12,992 nt of DNA, from contig JBDNFP010000037.1 in the NCBI GenBank assembly GCA_041689775.1, positions 1 to 12,992 of the forward strand. Reading direction: 5' to 3'. Source of the DNA: JBDNFP01 sp041689775. Lineage in GTDB: Bacteria > Bacteroidota > Bacteroidia > Cytophagales > Spirosomataceae. Under the pieces are notes generated by a model. It saw only the letters and a list, made by a program, of their open reading frames with translations, had not been told where the DNA came from and searched no databases. Each line of letters starts with the position of its first letter. Positions within the stretch are counted from its first letter, which is position 1. Below, one piece after another: positions 1 to 6,089 of this stretch. The position numbers and the translations under genes are program-made.

Positions 1-52
1 ATTCATTGGTGCAGTATTGTAGCAGTTTGTATTTGTCAAAGTCAAGATCCAT
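1..52 (-). CDS. N-terminal fragment of an unidentified gene
   Basis: Reading leftward from an ATG at 52-50 gives 17 open codons (MDLDFDKYKLLQYCTNE) before the window edge. The peptide is too short to assign to a family. Support for a real start comes from a perfect Bacteroidota -7 promoter element (TAACTTTG, minus strand) only four bases upstream of the ATG, which would give a leaderless or nearly leaderless transcript. The gene is divergent from the dodecin gene that starts at 163, so 53-162 would hold both promoters. Confidence is limited because the body of the gene is outside the window. Confidence 0.45.
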   Translation of the reverse strand, partial: MDLDFDKYKLLQYCTNE

Positions 53-56
53 GGCA

Positions 57-64
57 CAAAGTTA
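57..64 (-). promoter_or_regulatory. Candidate -7 promoter element for the leftward gene
   Basis: The minus strand reads TAACTTTG, a full match to the Bacteroidota primary sigma -7 consensus TAnnTTTG. It ends four bases before the ATG at 52. I see no TTTG-type -33 element at the usual distance upstream, so the call rests on the -7 match and its position. Confidence 0.45.
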
Positions 65-120
65 CGAATCATAAATTATATACCCAGTACCGAATATTAG
101 TTTCCAAAACATAATCTAAG

Positions 121-162
121 AGTGTGTTAAAAAAAATTTAACACAAAAAATTTAAACACACT
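121..162 (+). promoter_or_regulatory. Inverted repeats abutting the dodecin start codon
   Basis: AGTGTGTT at 121-128 and AACACACT at 155-162 are perfect reverse complements, and the right arm touches the ATG at 163. A second, competing hairpin uses the same left arm: GTGTTAAA (124-131), a five-A loop, and TTTAACAC (137-144). The left arm can pair with only one partner in RNA, so the element could be a DNA operator or a leader that switches between two folds. The composition is very AT-rich, so some of this symmetry may be chance. Confidence 0.45.
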
Positions 163-360
163 ATGGTAATTGAGGTAATAGAAATCATGGCTAGTTCTAA
201 GACAAGTTGGGAGCATGCTGCGCAAGTAGCTGTATCTGAAGCTTCACGCTCAGTTCGCGAAATTAAGTCTGTCTACGTAAATAAAATGAGTGCCGTTGTG
301 GACGAAGGAGAAATTACCGATTATCGGGTCAATTGTAAAATAAGCTTTGCCGTAGAATAA
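163..360 (+). CDS. Dodecin family protein
   Basis: A 65-residue protein with the dodecin layout: a short first strand (VIEVIEIMASS), one helix (about 15-33, TSWEHAAQVAVSEASRSV), then two long strands (about 34-46 and 51-64, the latter DYRVNCKISF). Dodecins are small dodecameric shells that bind and buffer flavins, mostly riboflavin or FMN, in the cytoplasm; length and fold order fit. In Halobacterium, Thermus and Mycobacterium dodecins a Trp at the start of the second strand stacks on the flavin (VVWAEV, LDWFEV). The aligned segment here is IKSVYV, so that Trp is replaced by Ser36; the only Trp (W16) is in the helix. The start is the first ATG, next to the inverted repeat at 121-162. A strong terminator follows at 427-460, so the gene is probably monocistronic. 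Confidence 0.88.
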   Translation: MVIEVIEIMASSKTSWEHAAQVAVSEASRSVREIKSVYVNKMSAVVDEGEITDYRVNCKISFAVE

Positions 361-380
361 CGTTCAGGATTCAGCCTTAC

Positions 381-413
381 CCAAAGGCAGAGTCCATGAT
401 TAACAACCTTTGG
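381..413 (+). other. Hairpin in the dodecin 3' untranslated region
   Basis: CCAAAGG (381-387) and CCTTTGG (407-413) pair perfectly across a 19-nt loop, 14 nt before the terminator stem. It may be part of the dodecin 3' end or of a small RNA released from it. No known RNA family was recognised. Confidence 0.25.
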
Positions 414-426
414 CATCGCATAGTCG

Positions 427-460
427 GAACGACGGAATTACTCCGTCGTTCTTTTTGTTT
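427..460 (+). terminator. Rho-independent terminator after the dodecin gene
   Basis: A perfect 10-bp stem, GAACGACGGA (427-436) with TCCGTCGTTC (442-451), closes a 5-nt loop (attac) and is followed directly by TTTTTGTTT (452-460). This is a classic intrinsic terminator. Confidence 0.9.
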
Positions 461-615
461 AGTCCGCTGGCAGGCTCATTTGATACATCACTTTTTTAAT
501 CTGGCAGTTGGCCTCATGAATCAGGAAGGGGGAGGTTGTGAATGAAAACTACCATCCTCCTTAGGCTGGCTTTAAAAATTGGATATTTCTGAGTAGTAAA
601 TCCCCTCAGTTGGAC
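461..615. other. Non-coding stretch upstream of ppa
   Basis: Together with its neighbours this forms a 325-base gene-free gap (361-685). No convincing ORF, tRNA or known RNA is visible in it. The only structure seen is an imperfect hairpin, GGAGG (531-535) with CCTCC (556-560), lacking a T tract, and an imperfect direct repeat beginning CTGGCAG at 467 and again at 501. Confidence 0.4.
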
Positions 616-623
616 TACATTTG
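616..623 (+). promoter_or_regulatory. Candidate -7 promoter element for ppa
   Basis: TACATTTG fully matches the Bacteroidota -7 consensus TAnnTTTG and lies 62 bases before the ppa ATG. No clear -33 element is seen. Transcription would begin at about 627-630, which puts the hairpin at 626-646 at the very 5' end of the mRNA. Confidence 0.45.
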
Positions 624-625
624 TG

Positions 626-646
626 CTTGGGTTTGACAAACCCAAG
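626..646 (+). promoter_or_regulatory. Perfect hairpin in the ppa leader
   Basis: CTTGGGTTT (626-634) and AAACCCAAG (638-646) form a perfect 9-bp stem with a 3-base loop (GAC). There is no T tract and it sits between the candidate promoter and the ppa start, so it is not an ordinary terminator. It could protect the 5' end of the mRNA or be a protein-binding palindrome. Confidence 0.5.
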
Positions 647-685
647 TTGGCCTACACCCGAAGATTACATCTAAACATCATAAAA

Positions 686-1297
686 ATGAACGTAAACGTA
701 CACAAAGCCCATCCGTGGCACGGTATACCGATAGGAGATAAATCTCCCGAAATTGTGACCGCATTCATTGAAATCGTGCCTACCGATACCGTCAAATACG
801 AAATTGACAAGCAAACTGGCTACCTCAAAATAGACCGTCCTCAAAAATACTCCAATATTGTTCCGGCGTTGTACGGGTTTATTCCTAAGACCTATTGCGG
901 CGAAAAAATTGCACAACTGGCGCAGGAGCGCTCGGGCCGCGAAGTGTCGGAGGGTGATGGTGACCCGCTGGATATCTGCGTACTTTGTGAGAAAATTATC
1001 TCCCACGGTGATATCATCTGTGAAGCTCGCCCCATCGGTGGTATTCGCCTGATCGATAAAGGAGAAGCGGATGATAAGATTATTGCTGTTTTGAAAGGTG
1101 ACGAAGTATACGGTACCTACAAAGACCTCAGTGAGTTGCCCGAGAACGTGGTGGAGCGTTTGAAGCACTATTTCCTGACGTACAAGAACCTACCCGGCGA
1201 ACCGGCTCATATTGAAATCACCAATGTGTACGGTCGCGAGGAGGCTCACGAGGTCATTCGTACCTCAGTAGAAGACTACAAGCAGTCGTTCTATTGA
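686..1297 (+). CDS. ppa: Inorganic pyrophosphatase (family I)
   Basis: A 203-residue cytoplasmic enzyme that hydrolyses pyrophosphate to two phosphates, pulling biosynthetic reactions such as nucleic acid and aminoacyl-tRNA synthesis forward. The family I signature D-G-D-P-L-D at 91-96 is intact and carries the metal-binding aspartates. Other family features are the E39/K48 neighbourhood (KYEIDKQTGYLKIDR), the YGFIPKTYC segment (63-71) and ADDK at 128-131. The ATG at 686 is chosen over an in-frame GTG at 623: the added 21 residues would be translated from the hairpin leader and overlap the promoter element, and family homology begins after the ATG. The gene stands alone between two terminators, 184 nt before prfC. 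No lesions are seen. Confidence 0.96.
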   Translation: MNVNVHKAHPWHGIPIGDKSPEIVTAFIEIVPTDTVKYEIDKQTGYLKIDRPQKYSNIVPALYGFIPKTYCGEKIAQLAQERSGREVSEGDGDPLDICVLCEKIISHGDIICEARPIGGIRLIDKGEADDKIIAVLKGDEVYGTYKDLSELPENVVERLKHYFLTYKNLPGEPAHIEITNVYGREEAHEVIRTSVEDYKQSFY

Positions 1298-1340
1298 TCC
1301 GAGTCCGGATAGATAATTTTTCGTACCTTTATCCCTTGGA

Positions 1341-1378
1341 AATGTTACAGGAATCCGTTTCTGTAACATTTTATTTTT
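1341..1378 (+). terminator. Rho-independent terminator after ppa
   Basis: AATGTTACAG (1341-1350) pairs perfectly with CTGTAACATT (1361-1370). The stem can extend inward by GAA/TTT with one wobble, leaving a small loop. TTATTTTT follows immediately. Confidence 0.88.
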
Positions 1379-1481
1379 GGTAGTCAACCAATAATCAATA
1401 AAGAAAAGTAAGGTTCAGACAGAGAAACACAAACACTCTTTATCCTTACCCCTAATAACCTACTAGCTAATTACCTACCAA

Positions 1482-3077
1482 GTGAGTTACCAGAACGAAA
1501 TAAAAAAGCGTCGTACGTTTGCCATCATTAGCCACCCCGATGCGGGAAAAACGACCCTAACCGAAAAGCTACTTCTCTTTGGGGGGGCTATTCAGACCGC
1601 CGGAGCTGTAAAGTCAAATAAAATCAAGAAAACAGCGACTTCCGACTTCATGGAAATCGAGAAGCAGCGGGGAATCTCGGTGGCCACCTCGGTAATGACT
1701 TTCGAATACAAAGATCTGCTGATCAATATTCTTGATACACCGGGTCACAAAGACTTCGCCGAAGATACTTACCGTACGCTCACGGCGGTAGATAGCGTAA
1801 TTCTGGTGATCGACTGCGTGAAAGGGGTTGAGGAGCAAACCAAGCGTCTCATGGAAGTATGTCGGATGCGGAAAACTCCCGTGATTATTTTTATCAACAA
1901 ACTCGATCGGGAAGGGCAAAGTCCGTTTGATTTGCTGGACGAGCTGGAAGAAAAACTTAAAATTCGGGTAAGACCACTTACGTGGCCCATCAACATGGGA
2001 GCAGGTTTTAAGGGAGTGTATAGCATGTATGAAAAGAAGCTATATTTCTTCCGGATTAACAAAACCAAAGTAGAGGAAGACGTCATTGAAATTGGTCTGG
2101 ATGACGATAGCCTAGTCCAATTGCTAGGCGAGCGCGATGCGACTACTCTGTTGGAAGAAGTTGAGTTGATTGAGGGCGTGTATGATCCATTTTCGGAAGA
2201 AGCGTACGATGCCGGTGATCTTGCTCCGGTATTCTTTGGTAGCGCGATTAATAATTTCGGGGTAAAAGAATTATTGGATACGTTTTGCGAAATATCTCCT
2301 ATTCCTCAACCCCGACCAACCGATGTACGTCCGGTGGATCCTAATGAATTAAAATTGAGCGGCTTCATTTTTAAGATTCACGCCAATCTTGATCCCCGTC
2401 ATCGCGACCGAATTGCCTTTTTTCGGGTTTGTTCAGGAAAATTTGAACGTGGTAAGTTTTATCATCATGTTCGCCTTAACAAGGATCTTCGGTTTTCGAG
2501 TCCGTTCACCTTTATGGCCTCCGATAAGAGTATTTTGGAAGAAGGGTACCCTGGCGACGTAGTAGGACTTTACGATACGGGTAACTTCAAAATCGGTGAT
2601 ACACTGACCGAAGGAGAAGACCTCCAATTTTCGGGAATCCCCAGCTTTTCACCCGAAATATTCAAGGAACTGATCAATTTGGACCCGATGAAGTCCAAGC
2701 AATTGGAAAAAGGTATTCAGCAGCTGACCGACGAAGGAGTAGCCCAGCTGTATACTTTGGAGTTGGGAAATCGTAAAATTGTGGGGACGGTTGGTGAACT
2801 TCAATTTGACGTAATTCAGTACCGTCTCGAACATGAGTACGGAGCCAAATGCCGGTGGGTACCCATGAATATTGCCCGGGCATGTTGGCTCACTTCGGAT
2901 GATAAAACTACATTGAGTGAGTTTATCCGTTTGAAGGGTAATCAGATTGCCTACGATAAAGACCTGAACTCGGTGTTCCTAGCGGAATCAGAGTGGATGA
3001 TACGCATGAATCGGGATAACAACCCGGCCATTCAATTTCACTTTACTTCGGAGTTTAAAACCGAGGCCGCTTACTAA
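1482..3077 (+). CDS. prfC: Peptide chain release factor 3 (RF3)
   Basis: A 531-residue translational GTPase that removes RF1 or RF2 from the ribosome after peptide release. The GTPase motifs are complete: G1 HPDAGKTT (18-25), the G2 region QRGISV (62-67), G3 DTPGH (85-89) and G4 NKLD (139-142). The RF3-typical segment GHKDFAEDTYRTL (88-100) distinguishes it from EF-G and other paralogues, and the C-terminal domains run to the usual RF3 length (about 525-530). The start is GTG at 1482: homology begins there and no upstream in-frame ATG fits. A leader of about 100 nt separates it from the ppa terminator, so it probably has its own promoter. It converges on the Spy-like gene, with hairpins between them. 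Confidence 0.97.
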   Translation: MSYQNEIKKRRTFAIISHPDAGKTTLTEKLLLFGGAIQTAGAVKSNKIKKTATSDFMEIEKQRGISVATSVMTFEYKDLLINILDTPGHKDFAEDTYRTLTAVDSVILVIDCVKGVEEQTKRLMEVCRMRKTPVIIFINKLDREGQSPFDLLDELEEKLKIRVRPLTWPINMGAGFKGVYSMYEKKLYFFRINKTKVEEDVIEIGLDDDSLVQLLGERDATTLLEEVELIEGVYDPFSEEAYDAGDLAPVFFGSAINNFGVKELLDTFCEISPIPQPRPTDVRPVDPNELKLSGFIFKIHANLDPRHRDRIAFFRVCSGKFERGKFYHHVRLNKDLRFSSPFTFMASDKSILEEGYPGDVVGLYDTGNFKIGDTLTEGEDLQFSGIPSFSPEIFKELINLDPMKSKQLEKGIQQLTDEGVAQLYTLELGNRKIVGTVGELQFDVIQYRLEHEYGAKCRWVPMNIARACWLTSDDKTTLSEFIRLKGNQIAYDKDLNSVFLAESEWMIRMNRDNNPAIQFHFTSEFKTEAAY

Positions 3078-3085
3078 TATTTATA

Positions 3086-3147
3086 TCCCAATCGCTGGTT
3101 GGGAATAACCCAAGAAAACCTGAGCTCTCGTAGTTCAGGTTTTCTTG
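3086..3147. terminator. Double hairpin between convergent genes
   Basis: Two stem-loops lie between prfC and the leftward gene. The first is TCCCAA (3086-3091) with TTGGGA (3099-3104). The second is a perfect 13-bp stem, CAAGAAAACCTGA (3111-3123) with TCAGGTTTTCTTG (3135-3147). T tracts are weak on both sides (ATTTAGTTTT follows on the plus strand). The position suggests a shared, bidirectional terminator. Confidence 0.7.
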
Positions 3148-3165
3148 ATTTAGTTTTAGCTAGCG

Positions 3166-3537
3166 TTACCGTGGTCCGCGGCCACCGCGACCTTGTTGCG
3201 GCCCGTTTTTCCGGCGCTCGGCTTCTATTTCTTCTTGTTTCTTTGCCTGTTCTGGGGTAAGAACAGTCAGCATTTGTTTCTGAAAATCATCGTTTAAAGC
3301 CCTCATACCATCACGGTTCTGAGCTTCCCGGAGTTCTTGTATTTTTTGGGCTCGATCAAGGTTGAGCGTATAGATTTGCTTTTGCTGGACATCGGAAAGG
3401 CCCAATTGCTCCGTCATCATCTTTGTTTGTTGCTCGGCCCGCATTTCAGGGGTGGCATTATTTCCTCCTCCACCCCGTTGGGCAAAAGATACCGTTCCAA
3501 CTATAAAAAGTGCCAGTATTACCAATAACTTTTTCAT
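3166..3537 (-). CDS. Secreted Spy/CpxP-like protein
   Basis: A 123-residue exported protein. Residues 1-19 form a signal peptide (MKKLLVILALFIVGTVSFA, likely cut before Q20), followed by a Gly-rich linker (RGGGGNN). The mature part is helical and charged, with two LTxxQ-like segments, LGLSDVQQKQI (45-55) and LTPEQAKKQEE (93-103), the hallmark of the Spy/CpxP periplasmic family of ATP-independent chaperones and stress or metal sensors. The tail is basic and Gly-rich (GPQQGRGGRGPR). Bacteroidota carry many such short Spy-like proteins, mostly without a tested function, so a periplasmic folding or envelope-stress role is inference from the family. It lies 100 nt downstream of another leftward gene and may be cotranscribed with it. 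Confidence 0.75.
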   Translation of the reverse strand: MKKLLVILALFIVGTVSFAQRGGGGNNATPEMRAEQQTKMMTEQLGLSDVQQKQIYTLNLDRAQKIQELREAQNRDGMRALNDDFQKQMLTVLTPEQAKKQEEIEAERRKNGPQQGRGGRGPR

Positions 3538-3637
3538 ACGCTTTTTTATTTCTGTTTACATTCTACTCTTGGAGGCAAAGCAGGTAAAATGGTTTAAAGC
3601 ACCGCGGATTTTATTTAATAAGGTAATCTCTCATGGT

Positions 3638-3928
3638 TTAACCAAGAAGGCTGATGACCAGACTTTTCCATTCCTCTTGCAAGTTCTCCTTCGGCATTGA
3701 GGCGCTAGCTCGGCGGTACCAATAGGTAGCATTCCATGTATCTCCTTCAACCCGGTGAAGGTAGGCATGGAGGCGGTCATACGCTTGGGTGCCTTCTTTT
3801 GATTGGGCAATAGTATGGGCCGCCTCCCAATCGCCCTTGGCATCGTGCCATAATGCCTCCAACAGAATGGGTATTCCCGTGGGCGGGGTGTTATTTTCGA
3901 GAGATTTTTCGAAGTCAGAAAAGGTCAT
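3638..3928 (-). CDS. Small conserved protein of unknown function
   Basis: A 96-residue, probably cytoplasmic protein with no signal peptide or membrane segment. It has a distinctive Trp/Tyr-rich pattern: a LWHDAKGDWEAAH segment (26-38) and HAYLHRVEGDTWNATYWYRRA (54-74). I recall this G-D-W-x-x-A-H plus H-A-Y-L-H-R-x-E-G-D-x-x-N-A-x-Y-W-Y pattern from conserved hypothetical proteins of many bacteria, and the two helix-turn-helix-like units resemble a degenerate TPR. No function can be stated. The gene is divergent from the repressor gene at 4090; the 161 bases between them hold the regulatory palindromes described below. Conservation of the motif makes it a real gene rather than an antisense shadow. 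Confidence 0.75.
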   Translation of the reverse strand: MTFSDFEKSLENNTPPTGIPILLEALWHDAKGDWEAAHTIAQSKEGTQAYDRLHAYLHRVEGDTWNATYWYRRASASMPKENLQEEWKSLVISLLG

Positions 3929-3997
3929 AAGTAACGAAAAGGAGTTATTTTTGATAGTTAAGTCATTCTCAGTTAAAGCTACTCGGAATCTTTTAAA

Positions 3998-4025
3998 TGG
4001 AGAAAAAACTAGACTTTTTTCTCCA
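3998..4025. promoter_or_regulatory. 11-bp inverted repeat between divergent genes
   Basis: TGGAGAAAAAA (3998-4008) and TTTTTTCTCCA (4015-4025) are perfect reverse complements with a 6-base centre (ctagac). It lies 65 bases before the repressor ATG and 69 bases upstream of the leftward gene. In the plus direction the run of six T is inside the stem, so it is a poor terminator. A protein-binding site or early-termination element is possible. Confidence 0.5.
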
Positions 4026-4055
4026 AGAAGACTATTTTAAGTAAGAATTGATTAA

Positions 4056-4069
4056 TACATTTACGTAAA
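4056..4069 (+). promoter_or_regulatory. -7-like element overlapped by a palindrome (candidate operator)
   Basis: TACATTTA (4056-4063) matches seven of eight positions of the Bacteroidota -7 consensus. It is overlapped by the perfect 10-bp palindrome TTTACGTAAA (4060-4069), about 20 bases before the repressor ATG. A repressor dimer bound there would cover the promoter, which fits negative autoregulation. The link to this particular repressor is inference. Confidence 0.45.
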
Positions 4070-4089
4070 AGACAAAATAAACACTTACT

Positions 4090-4788
4090 ATGTCTATGTA
4101 TTTTAATCAGAATCTTGTTTTTCTAAGGGGGCAGCATCCAACGAGGCTCTCTCAGCAAAAACTAGCTGATAGCCTTGGCTTGAAGAAATCAACACTTGCG
4201 GCCTGGGAATCAGGAAGGGCGAATCCTTCGTTTGATGATATGCTGAAAATCGCTAAGTTTTTCAACGTATCGACGGATGATATACTGACCAAGGAATTGG
4301 CTTCAATAAAGGCTCGTCCTTGGGTGAAAGAAGAGAACCTCAGGGTATTAGTAACTACTGTAGACGCGAAAAATCGGGAAAATATCGAATACGTCCCCGT
4401 AAAGGCGATGGGTGGGTACGCCGCCGGATATGGAAATGTGGACTTCATCAGTGAACTGCCTGCTTTTCAACTTCCCTTTTTATCAATGGATCGGAAATAC
4501 CGGGCATTTCCCTACGAAGGCGACTCCATGCCTCCCCTGCGAGAGGGCTGCGTGGTCATGGGAGAGTTTGTCGAAAATTGGCGTACTGTCAAAAATGGTA
4601 CTATCTGTATCGTGGTAACTCAGGATGAAGGAGTGGTACTCAAAAAAGTATTTAATTATCTTAATGAAAAGGGAATCCTGGTTCTCAAATCTACTAATGA
4701 ACGCTACGCTCCTTACCCGGTACTGAGCACTGATATACGTGAAATTTGGAAGTTTTCTGGCTTTTTTGATTCAGAATTTCCTCGTTAA
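4090..4788 (+). CDS. XRE-family repressor with LexA-like (S24) self-cleavage domain
   Basis: A 232-residue LexA/CI-type transcription factor. Residues about 8-66 form an XRE helix-turn-helix (LSQQKLADSLGLKKSTLAAW at 20-39, then ESGRANPS). The C-terminal S24 domain holds the serine in YEGDSMPPL (S146) and the lysine in VVLKKV (K185), the usual Ser-Lys dyad. An Ala-Gly bond at A112-G113 (GYAAGYGN) is in the position of the LexA cleavage site. Such proteins are cut when RecA filaments form on damaged DNA, relieving repression. It is not the standard winged-helix LexA, because the DNA-binding domain is of XRE type. dinB follows 57 nt downstream on the same strand, so the pair is probably one SOS-like operon, analogous to umuDC-type cassettes. 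Confidence 0.88.
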   Translation: MSMYFNQNLVFLRGQHPTRLSQQKLADSLGLKKSTLAAWESGRANPSFDDMLKIAKFFNVSTDDILTKELASIKARPWVKEENLRVLVTTVDAKNRENIEYVPVKAMGGYAAGYGNVDFISELPAFQLPFLSMDRKYRAFPYEGDSMPPLREGCVVMGEFVENWRTVKNGTICIVVTQDEGVVLKKVFNYLNEKGILVLKSTNERYAPYPVLSTDIREIWKFSGFFDSEFPR

Positions 4789-4845
4789 TGAAAGTTTCTG
4801 ATCGCCCAAGGCGACTCTTCCCAGAAGCTACACCTGAAAAAGTCC

Positions 4846-5910
4846 ATGCGAAAAATCATTCATATTGACATGGACGCGTTTTTTGCGTCCGTAGAGCAAC
4901 GTGATTTTCCGGAGCTTCGTGGTAAGCCCGTAGCCGTTGGCGGAAGCAGCGAACGGGGGGTGGTGGCAGCTGCCAGCTACGAAGCCAGAAAATACGGGGT
5001 GAGGTCAGCGATGGCTTCCCGAACGGCCAAAAAGAAATGTCCGGCCTTGGTATTTGTAAAGCCACGCTTCGAAGTCTACAAGCAAGTATCTGCCCAAATC
5101 AGATCCATTTTTGCTGAATACACCCCTTTGATTGAACCTTTGTCGTTGGACGAGGCCTACCTGGATGTAACAGAAAACCTTCGGGGTATGAAATCGGCCA
5201 CTATGATTGCCGAAGAAATTAGAAAGAAAGTAAAAGAAAAAACTCGTTTGACTGCCTCTGCCGGCGTTTCGTATAATAAGTTTCTGGCTAAGCTAGCTTC
5301 CGACCATCGTAAACCCGATGGTCTTTTTATTATAAAACCAGAAGAAGGAGAAGCCTTTGTGGCCAGCTTACCCGTGGAGCGATTTCATGGAGTTGGGCGT
5401 GTAACCGCCGAAAAAATGCACCAATTAGGTATACAAACCGGTTGGGATCTCCGCCAAAAAACTGAACTGTTTTTGACTGGACACTTCGGGAAGGCAGGGG
5501 CACACTATTTTAAAATAGCCCGTGCTCAGGATGACCGCCCGGTTGAACCAGACAGAGTGCGTAAATCGGTGGGATCAGAAAATACCTTTGAGAAGGATTT
5601 AGATACCTTGGCAGAAATGCAAGCGGGGTTAAAACCGTTGATTGAAGATGTCTGGAAATGGTGCGAACAAACCCAGGTATACGGTAGAACGGTGACGATA
5701 AAAATAAAAATGAATAACTTCCAAACCATCACACGCAGTCGTTCTACCGCATTGACCCTAAAAGCGAAGTCTTTTTTTGAAACTCAGGTGTTCGAACTAC
5801 TGGAAGAAAATTTCCCTCTCCCGATGCCAGTTCGGCTAGTAGGAGTTTCTATTTCAAACCTTGAAGATGATAACCTGTACGAGGGCAAACAACTAACGCT
5901 CAATTTTTAG
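4846..5910 (+). CDS. dinB: DNA polymerase IV (Y-family translesion polymerase)
   Basis: A 354-residue error-prone polymerase that copies past damaged template bases. Catalytic carboxylates are present: D8 in HIDMDAFFASVE (6-17) and D102/E103 in SLDEAYLD (100-107). The region from FHGVGRVTAEKM marks the helix-hairpin-helix thumb, and the little-finger domain follows. The C-terminus QLTLNF resembles the beta-clamp binding peptide of DinB proteins. Length matches the family (about 350). The ATG gives the canonical N-terminus directly. It lies downstream of the self-cleaving repressor and is probably induced with it after DNA damage. No clear intrinsic terminator follows. The gene is intact. Confidence 0.96.
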   Translation: MRKIIHIDMDAFFASVEQRDFPELRGKPVAVGGSSERGVVAAASYEARKYGVRSAMASRTAKKKCPALVFVKPRFEVYKQVSAQIRSIFAEYTPLIEPLSLDEAYLDVTENLRGMKSATMIAEEIRKKVKEKTRLTASAGVSYNKFLAKLASDHRKPDGLFIIKPEEGEAFVASLPVERFHGVGRVTAEKMHQLGIQTGWDLRQKTELFLTGHFGKAGAHYFKIARAQDDRPVEPDRVRKSVGSENTFEKDLDTLAEMQAGLKPLIEDVWKWCEQTQVYGRTVTIKIKMNNFQTITRSRSTALTLKAKSFFETQVFELLEENFPLPMPVRLVGVSISNLEDDNLYEGKQLTLNF

Positions 5911-5920
5911 AAAGTCCGGT

Positions 5921-6049
5921 CTATCATTCTGATGAAGCCATCACACCAATATTGAAATTTTGCCGCTAAATATTCACCGAGATTGTCTGCAAAATAAAAA
6001 TTGTATATTGCCTGTAATATACACCTAAGGTAATGTTTTAGAATGATAG
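5921..6049. repeat. Widely spaced 10-bp inverted repeat flanking a regulatory region
   Basis: CTATCATTCT (5921-5930) and AGAATGATAG (6040-6049) are perfect reverse complements 109 bases apart. The pair brackets most of the dinB-kinase intergenic region, including the palindrome at 6002-6023. It could be a looping operator, a pair of protein sites or the ends of a small relic element; no target duplication is visible. Confidence 0.45.
6002..6023. promoter_or_regulatory. Operator-like palindrome upstream of the kinase cassette
   Basis: TGTATATT (6002-6009) and AATATACA (6016-6023) form a perfect 8-bp inverted repeat with a 6-base spacer (gcctgt), 66 bases before the kinase ATG. The size and spacing are typical of a site for a dimeric regulator. 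There is no T tract, so it is unlikely to be a terminator. Confidence 0.5.
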
Positions 6050-6089
6050 CATACCTAGCCTGATTCGAAAAAAAATCCCGGCATAAAGC

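Noticed and set aside
361..460. tRNA, riboswitch or known small RNA
   Set aside because: Only a 7-bp stem with a long loop and the terminator are visible; no cloverleaf or conserved RNA motif.
467..520. Direct repeat CTGGCAG...CTCAT at 467 and 501
   Set aside because: Only two imperfect copies with different spacing; too weak to call a repeat array or CRISPR.
623..685. GTG start extending pyrophosphatase by 21 residues
   Set aside because: The extension would begin in the candidate promoter element and run through the leader hairpin; family homology fits the ATG at 686.
671..1168. 165-codon minus-strand ORF
   Set aside because: Antisense to pyrophosphatase, no recognisable motifs or promoter.
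2850..3000. Frameshift near the C-terminus of prfC
   Set aside because: The reading frame stays open to the expected length of 531 residues with no loss of homology.
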